This document shows positions 31,486 to 44,444 of a stretch of DNA of 64,000 nucleotides, one piece after another. The notes beneath the pieces were generated by a model, which was not told the origin of the DNA, did no database searches, and saw only the letters and a list, made by a program, of their open reading frames with translations. Both the position numbers and the translations under genes were made by a program. Origin of the DNA: Timema cristinae (lineage: Eukaryota > Arthropoda > Insecta > Phasmatodea > Timematidae); the NCBI GenBank assembly GCA_039000515.1, contig JBCFYV010000595.1, forward strand, positions 1-64,000. Reading direction: 5' to 3'. How positions within the stretch are numbered: position 1 is the first letter of the stretch; each line of letters begins with the position of its first letter.

Positions 31486-31800
31486 ACGTGTTTCATGATG
31501 GATGACAAATCTTCAAGAGGTAAAACACATTCTTTCCAATCTCCTCAAGACCAGACAGAGTTTGCAAAGTGGGAACGAGCAGTTACAAGAAGAGACAAAC
31601 ATTTAAGTTTGAAATCTCGGGTTTGTGACTTATATTTTTCTTAAGATTTTTAAATCATTTTATTGGTGAAACTTCCTAGATCAAATTGGCGTTTGAAACC
31701 CAGTTCTATTCCACATATTTTTCCTAACCTGCCAAAGTATTTTAGTAAAGGTACAAAATATCAAACATCTGATGTTCCACGTAGTTTTAAATCTCAATTT
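31486..31800 (+). pseudogene. THAP-domain protein fragment
   Basis: The frame starting ATG 31486 gives HSFQSPQDQTEFAKWERAV, RRDKHLSLKSRVCDLYFS, matching the middle and end of a THAP zinc-binding DNA-binding domain (the FP....KW..A..R.D ... RVC..HF pattern). The His of the last motif is replaced, and the N-terminal Cys pair is not visible. After a stop, WRLKPSSIPHIFPNLPKYFS (about 31685-31745) follows, the segment typically after a THAP domain. It is a relic of a THAP-containing transposase or domesticated gene. Confidence 0.6.
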
Positions 31801-32689
31801 TTTTAAATTATAATTTGCCAAATTTGTAATTATTATAACGTCTTTATGAATATTGGTTGTATAGTAATTGAGATTTCTTGAAATGTTACAAAGCGATTCA
31901 TAATAGTATTAAATATTAAACCTGAGCAGACTAGTACAAATATCAATTTAAAATTTAGATTACCAAATAAAAAAATTAATACAGTTTAATATAATGGGGA
32001 ATAAAATACTAAGTAAGTTATTGTTTTAAGAAACAAGGGTGTAAAATATAATATAATATGTAAATTATAAGTTACTGCAGAAAACAACTTCTTAGAGCAT
32101 TACACTTATACTTGAACGCAGCTGTTATAAGAAGACAACAACAAATATGCGGGTTCAGCAGATAAAGGAATGCCAATTTAATCTAAATGCCGTAATAATT
32201 ATAAAAATAATAATAAATGTTTAAGATATTACTGGAAACCATGGCTGTCAATATTATCAGTAGCCTGTTATCATTATTACCATAAATTATAAATAAAATA
32301 TAGGCATAAAATTGCTTGTATTTACTATGGATTAAAGAAATACTTATTTCAGCTATGGTATAGTCAATAAAAAATTGTCAGTTTTTAATAATTTTTTAGT
32401 ATTTTGTGCTGTTAAAATACATTTAGTCTACTAATTTAGTGTATCCTATCTATTTAACTGCGTTAAGGTATTCTACATTATTGTATTGCTCAGTTGCCGG
32501 CCGGCTAAATTGTTGCGAATGCTTCAAATGGCTGACTCATGTAAGCTAATAGTGTGTCCACACTTTCTCATATCTATACGGTGTTTTCAGACTTCTTATA
32601 AATGTCTTAGCATAATTTGATTCATCTCTAAAAGACCATCTCACTAGTCCCACTGTTTTTAAAGGAACATCAAAAGATATTTAAAATGA

Positions 32690-32960
32690 TTTTATTAGAC
32701 TGTATGCTCACTGTTTGCTTGAACCATATAAAAAATGAGATCTCAAAAGCAAGTTTTGTTTCAGTGATAGCAGATGAAACTACTGACGTTTCATACAGTT
32801 GGGTGTTGTTTTTCGATACATTTTAAGTAACGGACAACCAGTTGAGAAATTCTGGCAATTCACTAATTCCCCTGGACATGATACAGAATCTATCGGTGGA
32901 TGTTGTCTTCAACAGCATAAGAGATGCACTTAATATTGTTTGAACCATAAATCAAGCCAT
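32690..32960 (+). pseudogene. hAT (DUF4371-like) transposase fragment
   Basis: The segment ISKASFVSVIADETTDVS, encoded at about 32740-32795, matches the start of the RNase-H-like core of ZMYM1/DUF4371-type hAT transposases, including the first catalytic Asp (ADETTD). Shortly after, a shifted frame gives weak further similarity. It is short and broken. Confidence 0.6.
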
Positions 32961-33630
32961 ACACATTTTGTTCATACATTACTAACAACCACAAGCCACT
33001 AGTATTATAATCGTTTCTCCAGAACTACACACCCACACAACACTCAACATTGTACCAACTAGTAATGCGGTGCTGTTCAAGTTTTGTAAATGGTTTCAAA
33101 ATATTCATAATTACAAAATAGTGCTTTGCGAAAGTAGGTGAGTTGAAAGAGAGGATGAGGGAAATCCAGGTATTCAGCCTACATTAGGTGCCGACTTACT
33201 TTATGATTATCTTTTTAGTACAGCAGATAGGTGAAATATAATATGAAAGAATTGCGCTACTGATGATAGAAGCATTAAACTTGGAACACATGTCCTACAT
33301 ATAAAAAGGTTTTATTATGACCATGAGGCCAGTCCAGATTTCCCTCATAGCAGTAATGGCGGGCATTAAAAAATGGTAACATAATAAAATTGGTATTATT
33401 TTCTTTTTGTGTGCTATTTTATGCTACTACTTCCATATCTTTAAGTTATTTCTTGTGAATTTAAATATGTTATAAATATGTGTATAAAACATATTTTAGT
33501 TAATAAAAACTCACTTACAAAGCTAGGGTGCAAAAAAAGAGCTGTTTAATATCATTTCAGTTTTTTTTCAGTTTAAGGAGTCTTATGACAATTTAAAAAG
33601 AATAAAAAAGAAAATAAAAACATGTAGAAC

Positions 33631-34056
33631 GTGCATAAGCTGGTGAATCCGTTTGAGCCTGATACGTCTAGACAATTCACAGAAACAGCGGGGAACAAGT
33701 GTTCAATGTGCCAAGAAGACAATTCGGAAGCTCTTCGCTGCCAGCAGAGACTAAACGCGATACAAAGGGAGCTGCTTGTGGGGTCTAGTGGTGTTGGGTG
33801 TTTACCAAGGACAATTAATCTGTCACGTCTGGATGAAGGTGAATGTATAGATGCAACATTAGTACGATGTAAAGCTCGGTTCCACGAATCATGTAGATTG
33901 CAGTTTAATAAAACCAAACTTCAAAGAGCAGAGAAAAGGAAGATTTCATCAGTGAATTGTGTTGATAATTATACGAAATTTACTCGTCAGAGTTTTCAAG
34001 AAAGTGAATACCAAACCAATATTCGTTTTTGTAACTTACCTGCCTGTCTCAGCTGA
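33631..34056 (+). pseudogene. Cys/His-containing fragment, probably transposon-related
   Basis: This is an open frame with KCSMCQED near the start, then RLNAIQRELL and LVRCKARFHESCRLQFNKTK. The C..C ... C....H..C arrangement and the 'RFHESC...FNKTKLQRAEKRK' block resemble the N-terminal part of widespread uncharacterised repeat-associated proteins in invertebrate genomes. The frame has no good ATG at its 5' end (it begins with GTG; there is none before the Cys motif), so it looks like an exon or a truncated copy. Confidence 0.4.
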
Positions 34057-34059
34057 AAG

Positions 34060-36420
34060 ATCATTGTGTAGATCATCTACATTCTGTCTTGATATCCGCA
34101 TTCATCACAGGTTATCAATAAGGTAAAATACTTAGCTACATGACCGTATCCAGGGTTTATATTTGGGAAAGGGGGTGGGTAGACCCAAAAAACAATGAAC
34201 TAGAAACATTTTACAGCACTATCATATTTTGTAAAAAAATTGGAACCACCTAAACTGATAAAAAGCTAAGCTCTCTTCCAGTTAACTATATATGTGAAAG
34301 TCGTGAGGTATATATTTAACGGTATATTTTTATACTATGCAAATTATATGTTCAATATTTTACAACATGTCTGATAAATATAATAAAACAGTACCAATAA
34401 GTGTTTCTACAAATTTACTTTAAAGAAATGTAAAAGTTACACATTAGTTTGTATAAGGTCTACATATCTTGGGTATGCTGTCCATAATTTTGGTGATAAG
34501 TATGCTCAAACTAAATATCAACAACAATCTATTCTATGCTTTCACTAGAAAATCAAGCTAAAACATTGATGATAAATAAACGAATTACCATGTTTTATTT
34601 CAGACATTTCTATTTGTAATGAGCTTGTCTTAAGCCGATAAATTATATTCATGTGAACTGTACAGAATTCATCTTAGGAAAGAAAAAACTTGGAATGTAG
34701 CGCACATATTAATTTTGCATAATTCATAAAACCTTTTGTAAATACTATAAATAACCACCACTATCAATAAACCTGACCAAACACTCGGTCAAAGAGTTAA
34801 TAATTTCCCTCCTCTACAATCAAGGGTGAAGGAAATTACATCAAAACCCCTTAACACGCCTATATGTAGCTTATGGTTCAGTTCAATATAACCTGGCTTA
34901 ATAAATCATGGTCGTATTTTCCATTTAAAATTGTGAGGATCTATTGCTAAACAATTTTACTTTCCGATTAATATTTTACATATTGTAGGTGAAATAAAAC
35001 ACAACTACTTAACAATATTATTTTAAAATGTACTTAATAGTAAACTATAAAACTGGCTTCAAGTCAACAGAATAAAACATTAACACTTACATGGCAAAAG
35101 GTCTAAACAAGAATCTTGCCAACAACATTAACAAGGAAAGTGCGTGGGAATATACTTTGTGACATTCATAATAAATACTCGCACACACTAAGTCCCCCCC
35201 CCTTCACCCTATTGACAGATTTTCCTCCCTCATTTTCTCACCCAAACTCATTCATTCCAATAGGACAGTCGCACGCTAACAGTTATTCTTGATTAAAACT
35301 TTATTTCTACCACATTCGCCTCTAGTATTGTTTCAAAAAATTATTATGTTTTCGGGGGGGGGGGGTTGTTATCCCGTAAACTCCTCCCTTAAATACGGCC
35401 CTGTTTAGCTATCAGAGTGACAGAAACGATAAATTGAGCTTTGGTGTCAGCAAAATGTAGCTGGAATGCCTGTTTCCTTGTGATACCATTTCCTTATAGT
35501 GATAATATCTCCAACCTTTCAATGATGTTCACAAAATGCTCATTGAAAACTGCAATACTTTAGTACTTTTGGGATCATCGCGTCTCACATAAGAGTGGAA
35601 TCTATATGGGACATATTTTCTTCTCAATTTATATCTATACTTAACTTTACCTGCGTATATTTTATTTCTAAATTAAGATAATTATTTTTATTTATTTATT
35701 TACTTGATTCATGGGGGGGATGCCTCTCCCTCTACCCCCTGGTTACGCCCATTATACCAGCATCTTTGTTACCATTGGTTGCTATGCTTACGAACGGCCC
35801 AAACAACCACAGTCGAGCTCTTAAACTATGCCACAACCTATACTCACTGTTGCATAGTTACTAATGTCCAACAGTTTAGTGAGACGTCGGGAATATGAGT
35901 ATGAAATAGCCTCCGGGCTTAAGCGAGACCGGGAAATTCCTTCCCTCTCCTATCTACTTAGAGATTTTAATCCATACAAGAACTCACAAGCGTGAACTTG
36001 TTGAAACCCTACACGAGCCCGGACTATGCATATCATATGACCGTGTGCTAGACATCTTATCAGAATTTGTAAATTAAGTATGTCATAACTATCACACGGA
36101 ATATGCTGTAATTCCTCTTAATTTAAAAATAGGGGTCTTCACAACCAACGCAGTCGACAATATTGACCACAATCCAAGCTCTTACCGATGTTTCATGCAA
36201 TAACTGGGAGCGACACTCTGTCTTTTTTGGAGAAAGAAGCAAAAGGACTCTATTGTTCAACTGGAATGCATACGGAGATATCACCTCGGCTTTTTGAAAA
36301 TTGGCTAACAAACCTAGTCAGCAGATAGTAGAACAAATGCTGAAACCATGGGAGAGATTTGTAGTTTTGCTATTTGACCGTACTAGCAGTGGAGAAAGTA
36401 GCTAGCACGGCCACCTGTAA
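34060..36420. other. Gene-poor AT-rich DNA
   Basis: Mostly AT-rich with short C- or G-runs (35193-35202, 35356-35366). Nothing recognisable is encoded. Confidence 0.45.
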
Positions 36421-37080
36421 CAGGCCAGGATAGGCTGAATTTGGTCACGTGACGACGCCCCCTCGCTCTCTGATTGGCTGTTGGTTTTCCCCGTTCCCTC
36501 CTTCTATCCTCTTCCCCCTCCTCCCCTCCTTCTGACCCCCTATCATCCAACTGATCCCATTTCCAGTGTTAAAAGTTATTTATTCTTGTCTCATTGGTTT
36601 TTTTAAATTTGTGTTCATTGGTTATTTATGTATGCTCAATAGTTTATATTTGTGCCCATTGGTTATTTATGTATGCTCATTGCTTTATTATTTGTGCTCA
36701 TCAGTTATTGATGTCTTGGTAGGATTCGGATGGACGTTGGAGTATTTTTATTAGTGTTCATTTGTTTTTTATGGCTGGGTTGAATTGGGACATGTGAGGG
36801 AGTTTATTTTATTTTATGAAGTACACGGCGTCGGACGTTCCTCCCTCGTCATCGGGGGGAACATGGAACATGATGCTCTCCTGACGGCAGCGTAGCATAG
36901 CGTAGTGTGATAAATGGTTCCACTGCCTTGAGACCCTTTTTACTTTTCCTCACTTACCCTTACTTCAAGGCATATGTTGCAACCCCTTATGGGGTAATGG
37001 GATTTCCCGGTGTCGTCATCGCAATGTCGTAATCCCCCATGTGGTAATGGTTTTTTCCCCAGTGATTTCACAAATAGAGA
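36420..37080. repeat. Dispersed repeat with CACGTGAC and CCAAT motifs, copy 1
   Basis: CACGTGAC at 36446-36453 and tgattggctg at 36471-36480 are followed by a C/T-rich run ('cccctcctcccctccttc'), then repeats of 'ttggttatttatgta' and 'tgctcatt'. The same order is found at 43587-43900. It could be a non-autonomous element or an LTR-like promoter. Confidence 0.5.
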
Positions 37081-37299
37081 GCATTGACACAGCTCTGACT
37101 ATGCACAATCCGGGTCCTCGGAAGACTTAAGGTGATGTATAATCCTCAGTTGGGGCCACTATCCCACATACCAAAAGCCTACTAAAATTGGTTTCTTGGT
37201 GTCGTCCATCAACATGCGGGGATGTAGGTATCTGACATGGATCGGAGGAGTAAGGTAGAATTGTTCCAGCGTTTAAGTGGAGTGAGGGAGAGTAGAAAA

Positions 37300-37955
37300 C
37301 CACCCCAGTTCACCCGAGTGAGATTCGAACACATGACCTCCTCTACTATAACTATAGGAATGACACGTTCCATTTCTGGCAAAACGTGCGAGAGGGATGA
37401 TTAAGAAAATGTTCCGAAGGGAGAAATAACTACAGTTTACACCACTAGGGATTCGATTTAAACCTCTCACGCAAGAATTAGATGAACCTGACATTTAGAA
37501 GGTGTGCACACCGGGATCAGAATCTCGATATCTTTAGCACGGCTAATATCTGTTATAACGGTAGTACTTCCTGCACTCACACCATTTTTGAAGGGGATTT
37601 TCCAGTCGACCAGAGTTTTCTAGAACAGGTGTGTACACGCATTTGATTGTAGTGAGAATATCAATCATCGATCACTCTGTCATCGCCGTCTAGTGACATA
37701 TTAGACCATGCGACAATCGACGCAAGTATACTAATTTAGATGGTGCGCACACTGGGATTTGAACCTCGATATCTTTAGCACAGCTAATGTCTGTTAGAAC
37801 GGTCGTACTTCCTGCACACCCACCATTTTAGCATTTTAGAAGAGGTTAGCCGGCCGAGCAGATATTTCTATACTAGGTAGAATGTGTACCCGCATTTGTT
37901 TCAAACGTCGTTCACTCTGTCACCGGCCATCTAGTAACGTCTTAGACCATGCGAC
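37300..37955. repeat. Tandem duplication with tRNA-like motif
   Basis: The segments 37500-37725 and 37737-37955 are two direct copies of a roughly 225-240 bp unit sharing 'ctcgatatctttagcac.gctaat.tctgtta', 'gtacttcctgcac', 'cactctgtca' and 'tagaccatgcga'. They end like the tRNA-derived SINE heads of this window. The upstream piece 37310-37345 carries the box-B-like 'gagattcgaac'. Confidence 0.6.
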
Positions 37956-38419
37956 CTACGATGTATGTATAACATGCATTGTGATGGTGGATTAATACCC
38001 AAGGACCTAGTATTTTTTTTTTTGTGATGGGGTTCAAATATGGTCGGATGAATTGATGGTTTTATTTTTCAAATGGTTTCAATATCTACCTTCAGGTAAA
38101 TGAGAGTGCACTAACCTTTTAAATTATTCACAACTAGCAATCCTACACAGCTTTGCTCGTGACCCACTGTGATATTGTTTTAAAAATAATAGCCTAGTTA
38201 AAAAGCTAATTAAAAAATCCGTCGTTAGGTTCCAAATGCAGGTATTGGCTCAAACTAACTCCCTCAGTACACCCTGCCCAGATTCGAACCTCAATCTCCC
38301 CGTAATCAGCAGTCTATAGCCTAATGCGAGAGTAGAGAGTTAGACCATGCGGCCACCGAAGCAGTGATTACCACTTTGTCCTCTAGTGTAGGCCAGTTTG
38401 CTATGTATATTACTCTTTT

Positions 38420-38920
38420 TAGCAGTGCGTCTTAATAACCGTTCGGGTTATAATACGCTTAAATAATATTTACGCTAATGGACTAGGAATTGGAAAAGAT
38501 ACACCCGAATTTGCGTGGGGAGGGTGAGTGGAAAAACAACCCCAGTTCACCCGACCGAGATTCGAACTTTGATCTTCCCGTCCTCGGTAGTCTAGCTCAC
38601 CACAAATCTGACGCGTTAGCCAACTGCGTCACCAATGCTGGTTTCTATCACTTTGTACCCTTTTTAGAGAGTTAACAATTTTTACGAGGCTGGCTCTTCT
38701 CTATGTACACTTCAACCAAACCGAATATTACAACAAATTGAAAGAAGAAGCAGAACTATGAGTCCCACCGGATTAGGAATTGTGAAGATTGAATCCATAT
38801 TTAGTAGAGGGAGAGCGAAAAAACCTAGTTTACCTGACCGAGATTCGAAACTCAAACTCTCCCGTCCTCAACCGTCTGGCTCTAGATGAAACAAGTGCCT
38901 CAGTCATCTACACCCCCGAT
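38420..38920 (-). repeat. Two SINE copies
   Basis: 38425-38640 has the full order ('ataaccgttcgggttata', 'acccgaatttgcgtggggagg', 'cccgaccgagattcgaac', 'gcgtcaccaatg'). 38745-38915 is a second, more diverged copy with 'cctgaccgagattcgaaa'. The tRNA-like head lies at the right in both. A related head-only copy is at 38285-38370 ('cagattcgaacctc ... gaccatgcggccaccgaag'). Confidence 0.65.
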
Positions 38921-38984
38921 TTAAATTATTTTAGAAACAACCGTTTTATTAAATACAATTTTAAATATTATTTTGACCTTTAAT

Positions 38985-39432
38985 GATGTCGCAATGGGTT
39001 TTCCCTGATGACTGGCGCCAGTTTGGCGACTCGACAAGACGAGTCATGACCTTGAAACCATTAGCTAGTACAATAAGTCATTGACCCTGTGCTTATCGTA
39101 CCACGTGACGTCGCTCTACGGAGGGAGGGGTGGATATAAAGGGGGCGCCCGCTTGGTCGTCTATTTATAAGCGTTAGTAGAGCGGTTCCGCAGCTGGTAA
39201 ATATTGTTGCCGCCGTGCAGACCGTAAAATTGTGTGATATAACCGTCGATCAAAAGTACTAGGTGGATAAATTAAAAGCGGTCAATACAAATTTCGGGAG
39301 ACGCTTACTAGCCAATCAAGATGGCGAGTTTTTTGTATTTTTACCCTGTCGTTGTGGTACTCTAACAGAATAACGAATAACTGGTATCTACCTGCACCGG
39401 AATAAAACCCGGTTCACCTACCATTGAACGCA
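38985..39432 (+). repeat. Possible LTR (solo or 5' LTR)
   Basis: A GC-richer block begins tgtcgcaatggg, has two TATA-like boxes (ggatataaaggg near 39132; ctatttataagcg near 39162) and an AATAAA poly(A) signal near 39402, and ends gaacgca. Twenty or so bases later 'tggcgcagaagag' could be a primer binding site. The order promoter, poly(A) signal, CA end is LTR-like. No gag/pol follows and no second LTR is seen. Confidence 0.35.
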
Positions 39433-39559
39433 TTTAAGAGATGGCGCAGAAGAGTCAAGTTAACAACAACAACAAAATCGGGCAGCTGGGCAGTTAATAT
39501 ATGTGCACTTTATCGCACGGCGGACCCTACAAACCATACAGCACGCTTAGCTTTCAGGT

Positions 39560-41280
39560 ACGCTCATCAAGCTTAGAACCAGCGTATGCGTTCTATTGCC
39601 TCTCAGCGTATCCTGAACTATTTTGGAGGTGACTTCTACTCATTTTCAGATGGTAGAAGAGATTATATTCTCTCCTGATGTTTTTTACTAGTTAAAAGAG
39701 TGATTAAATGTTTTTCTTGCTATCACAATTATATAATTCATGTTGCACTGTAATCTTAATTACTTTTATTGGTCACAAGACCAAATAATATTGCTGTTTG
39801 TAAAAAAACTCTATGTTGTTGTAGCCGCATGTTATGAATGTTTTAATTTAATCAATTGCTGATTGTCAATAAAAAACTAGCAATAAAATGTTATTTTTTT
39901 AAAATCACTAGAATAAGTTAGTTGGAAAATCAAAGACAGGAAGGAGATGGTAACATGGTTATATTCACTTATAAATTCTAGCGACTTTAGATTGCTAACC
40001 AAAGAGAAAGTAATAGGATTTAATTGTTTTATTCTGAACGTTCTAACTTATCCATAATGTTTGAGATTGAGCTTCTAAGTCAAATAAACTTGTGATTATA
40101 GGATAGGAGAGGGGGTGTTTGGGTGTGGACGTTCAAACACAAATATGAGAGTTTATAGTATAGTTTTTTTACTCAAATAAAGGTTTTTACAAATATAGCT
40201 CAAACCATGAAAAGTATACTTGGAAGAGGAAAAGATACTAATAGAAACATGTAAACATTGTTTTAAATAATATTCATGTAATTATTTCTAATATATTTCC
40301 ATTTTTAATGTACCTGCTTGCGCAACTCCGTTTAAATAACAATAATAATGCTATTTTTAAGACTAACTGTAGTATTTTTAATGAGACAAACAAACTATTT
40401 GTAACATGTAATGAAAATATTAAATGAATGTTATTTTACAGAGACAAAATTTGTTAAGGGTCTAGTTAATATAAATATTATGAAAAAATATATTCTGGAG
40501 ATAAAATAGAAATGTTATGTACAAATGGTGAAAAATCAATTATTATTCTATAATTATATTTCTGATTGAAATATGGGACCAATTAATAAGTTCTATGTTT
40601 TATTCATAAATCAAACATATAATTTTGTTGATCACAATCACCAATCTGTAAATATAAACTTTAAACCAAATTGTTCTAATATATTTAACAAAATTTACAT
40701 TTAAAAAAATAAATTATTTGTAAATTACACGAAATATTTTGGTATTTGTAAAAAAAAAAATAAGTGGGTTATTCTTAAAGATCATGATAAAACTAATCTC
40801 TGATTTTCATTTTAAATTCAATTTTCCTGGTTAATTTTAAAAAAATTCAAACTTTCTATATACTGTCGTAAGCAAACAACGCTTAAATTAATGTATTTAG
40901 ATAAATAACGAAACTTTGTTATTGAAGATGTAAAAGAATTCCCCCTTACCAATTTTAAATCCGTTCACTTAAGACATTTTAAAAAATATTCAAATTAATA
41001 AAAACAGTTTTACAAATATATCTCACACTATGAAAAGTATACTTGGAATATTTATTTACAAATATAGCTCACATACTAAAAGTATGCTTGGAATATTTAT
41101 TTAACAAAACAAATTAGCCACTTAACCAACAAAGAAATTCAATGTTCCCAAATATGTATGTATATATATATATAACTTTTATAAAAATTCTAATGTAAAA
41201 CAATTATGAAGACCTTGATATTATTTTAAATAGCATTTAATGTTCACAAATATATTTTTTATCGGCATATTATTGTCCAT
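39560..41280. other. AT-rich DNA with small tandem repeats
   Basis: No gene. The segment 'acaaatatagctcacac...gaaaagtatacttggaa' occurs at about 40190, 41013 and 41068. Confidence 0.5.
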
Positions 41281-41545
41281 TGAAGGTCTTGGAATCCTAG
41301 TTCTGTTAGGCCGCATTGTGCGCCTCCTGCCAATACGCTCGGTTATAACCCCACAAGGCCACGCGTGTGAAATGGGGGGGGGGAGGTAATCTGAGTACCT
41401 GGAGACCGCAGGTCTTGGAACGTGGGTGGTAGCGCGACCTGGGGTGTCTGACGGTCCTGCTTGTCCTGGAGGGAACCAAGGCGTTGGACCGCCGGGGACT
41501 GTATGTCAGGGATTGGGACGGAGACCCACACGTCCTCAGGATAAC
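41280..41545. other. GC-rich island
   Basis: A sharply GC-richer stretch (for example 'gtagcgcgacctggggtgtc') that begins and ends abruptly. The open minus-strand frame (41343-41531) has no known domain. It may be a fragment of an unknown repeat. Confidence 0.3.
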
Positions 41546-41548
41546 GGT

Positions 41549-42905
41549 AGCAATTTAGAGTAATAGAACTTTTAATAGAGATATTTTAACAATTTGACTA
41601 AATTTCACTAGTAAAGACGAATAATAAAAAACTGTCACTTTTAGACGATATTTAGGTTAATTCGAGTATATGGTTTTGAAAGAACGTTTTACTTATTTGG
41701 AGCAATTTAGAGTATCCAATTATCGATTGGAGATATTTTGAATAAATTGTGACCAAATTTTAGTAGAAACGTTTAGAAAAAACAATGTCGTTTATAGTTG
41801 ATTTAAACAAATAAATTCATAGAAATCTAATAAATCCACTTGGTTTACGATTTTCCTCATTTTGTGCAATTTAAAGTAATAGAACCTCAATTAGAACCAT
41901 TATCAACAACATGTGACAAAATTTCTCTAGAAACGACGAAATAAAAAAAATGTAATTTTAGACGATTTCAACATACGAAACTAATAGAAAATTATAATAT
42001 CCACTTGTTGATGATTTTACACTTTTTGAGCAATTTGGTTTAACAGATCCACAAATTATCAATAACTTGTGATTAAATTGTCTGGAAACGACAAAAAATA
42101 ATAAATTGTCATTTTTAGACGATGTCGACATAAGAAATTAATCGAAATAGTATATATCCGCTTGGTTGACGATTTTACACTTTATGAGCAATTCAGACTA
42201 AAATAACCTCAAATAGAGCACTTTTGAACTACTAGTGAACAAATATCACTAGCAACGACGAAAAATAAAAAAATAGTTTTAACATGAAATCAACAAATGA
42301 AAATAATCGGAAATGAATATATCCGCTTAGATGACGATTTTACACTTTTTGAGCATTTTAGTATAACAGAATCTCAAATAGAGCTATTCCGAACAAATTG
42401 TGAAGAAATTTCACTAGAAATAAAGAAAAAAGTGTCTTTTTAGACGTTTTCTACAGACTTAAAGAATAGATTTTGAATATATGATTTGAATGAACAATTT
42501 ACTTATTTGGAGCAATTTATATTAACCAAATTTATATTGGAGATATTTTGAATACATTGTGACCAAATATCAGAAGAAGTGTATATAAATAACAAATATG
42601 TAATTTCTAGTGGATTTGAAAAATCAAAATCGTCAAAATAATGTTCTTATTTATCTTATTTGGAACAATTAACACATCAAAAAAGAACTATTATGTACAC
42701 CTCGTAAACAAATTTCGATAGAAATCAAGAAAAATAATTTTTTATCTATTTTAGAGGATTCAAATTGACGAAAATAATCGATTTTGAAAATATGCGGTTT
42801 ATTGACGATTTTACTCATTTTGATCCATTTATAGTAAGAGAACCTCAAATAAACTATTAACAAAAACTTGAAACTAAATTTATCTAGAGACGAGGAAAAA
42901 TAAAA
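41549..42905. repeat. Degenerate satellite, units of about 160 bp
   Basis: About nine units are marked by variants of 'ttttgagcaatttagagtaa' near 41550, 41697, 41865, 42022, 42180, 42345, 42505, 42655 and 42815. Each is followed by 'aaattgtga.caaatttcactagaaacgacgaaaaataa' and 'gacgattt'. The copies are strongly diverged, so the array is old. Confidence 0.75.
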
Positions 42906-43009
42906 AATTATAATCTACTGAATAAATTACACGTAGTGAACTTATTTAAGCACTATGAGTAGTGGGTGAAATGACAGTTCTGGCTCACTTTCTCCCATAA
43001 GGTTTAACA

Positions 43010-43135
43010 TTGATCCTCACCGCACCCCGTGAAGTGATCCTCACCGTACCCCATGTAAGGATAATTACTTTCTCTTTACACTGCACTCCGTGAGGTGATC
43101 CTCACCGCACCCCGTGTAAGGATAATTACTTTCTC
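43010..43135. repeat. Short tandem repeat
   Basis: Three to four copies of 'gatcctcaccgcaccccgtg' with aaggataattactttctc. Confidence 0.8.
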
Positions 43136-43559
43136 CAGGATCTCCGATGTTAGTATCTCCTGGTGGTGAGTCTTGGGAACGCAGTCACTCAGATTTTTGA
43201 CGTTTGGATGTGTGGGACCGGTGGTGTTGGGTGTGTTGTGTAGTTGATCAAATAGAGCTACCATGGTGACTAGATAACTTTGCTATGTAGTTTATTCCTT
43301 TGGGTCACGGAACGATGGAGCATGAGGAGTAAATGTGAGATAAATATTGTTGGTGGGTGGATACATTTAATTTACAATATCCGTCCCACTCTCGGCTATA
43401 TATTTCTTATCGTGTCTGAAATTATGTTTTTGGTAGCTTAGATCAGGCTTTCTCAGTCCCACGTCCCAGTGTAAGGAGGATCACTTTATCCCTGTAGACG
43501 CTTGACAAGGTGGCTCAACCAGTGGATCCCCTTTCGTAGTAGTGTGGTGGACCCCGTAA

Positions 43560-44060
43560 ATCACTCTCTGATAGGTGGGATTTGGTCACGTGACCCCTCC
43601 TCCTGCTCTGTGATTGGCTGATCCCCTCCTTCCCCCACCCCTCCTTCCCCTGCCCTACTTTCCTCTGGTGGATGTTGGTTTTCCCCCTCACCTACAGCCG
43701 GCAAACTTCTGACATGTTGGTTCTTGCTGATTAATTATTAATTATTGTTAATTGATCATTTTTAATTGGTTGGTAGGATAGAGGTGTTGGATATTTTATT
43801 TATTGCTGGCATACGCCGGACATGTTGGTTGTTAATTAATTAATTGGTAGGATAGAGGTGTCGGAGTTTTAGAGCGTTGTAGTTTATTTATGGGCATACA
43901 GTCCTTGACGTTGCGGCAGGAGGGCTCGGCACGAAGCTTGCGCTACGGCTGACAGGCCTAGAATGAACATCGACTCTTCTGCCACAAGGCTCTGTCCCGG
44001 GGGTGGGGATGGAGGCGTTTTTATTCAACGATTAGGGCGCTGTAGTTTATTTGCTGAAGC
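43560..44060. repeat. Dispersed repeat with CACGTGAC and CCAAT motifs, copy 2
   Basis: CACGTGAC at 43587-43594 and tgattggctg at 43611-43620, then a C/T-rich run and 'ttggtaggatagaggtgt' repeats, as in 36420-37080. Confidence 0.5.
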
Positions 44061-44444
44061 ATAGAGCCACCCGGGCCTCGCGCTCCACGATTTTAGTCTT
44101 TCTCCCCCGGCTGACCGCTAGCAAATTATGCAAGCATCTCCAGCAGGGGCACGCCACCTTTTGATGACCAACTCACCCTTTCACTTTCCGGATTACGGGA
44201 ATTCTCCCTCCCCACCCCTCCCCCCAGAGACGGGGTTGTTCATCCTGGGTTTCTCCCTCCCCCGGTCATTACCTTCTGGGGGTGATGAACCAAGTAATAA
44301 CCTCCACTCACCTTGAGGAGTCATTGTGCTTCTCAAAATAGACACCTGGTCTCAGCAAGACAGCTCGAAAACTCCCGTTAAACGGCAGTTTCGCTTTTAC
44401 ATCCCATGAAAGTGGACATGTTTTAGGCGGGAAGCCCAAGTCTA

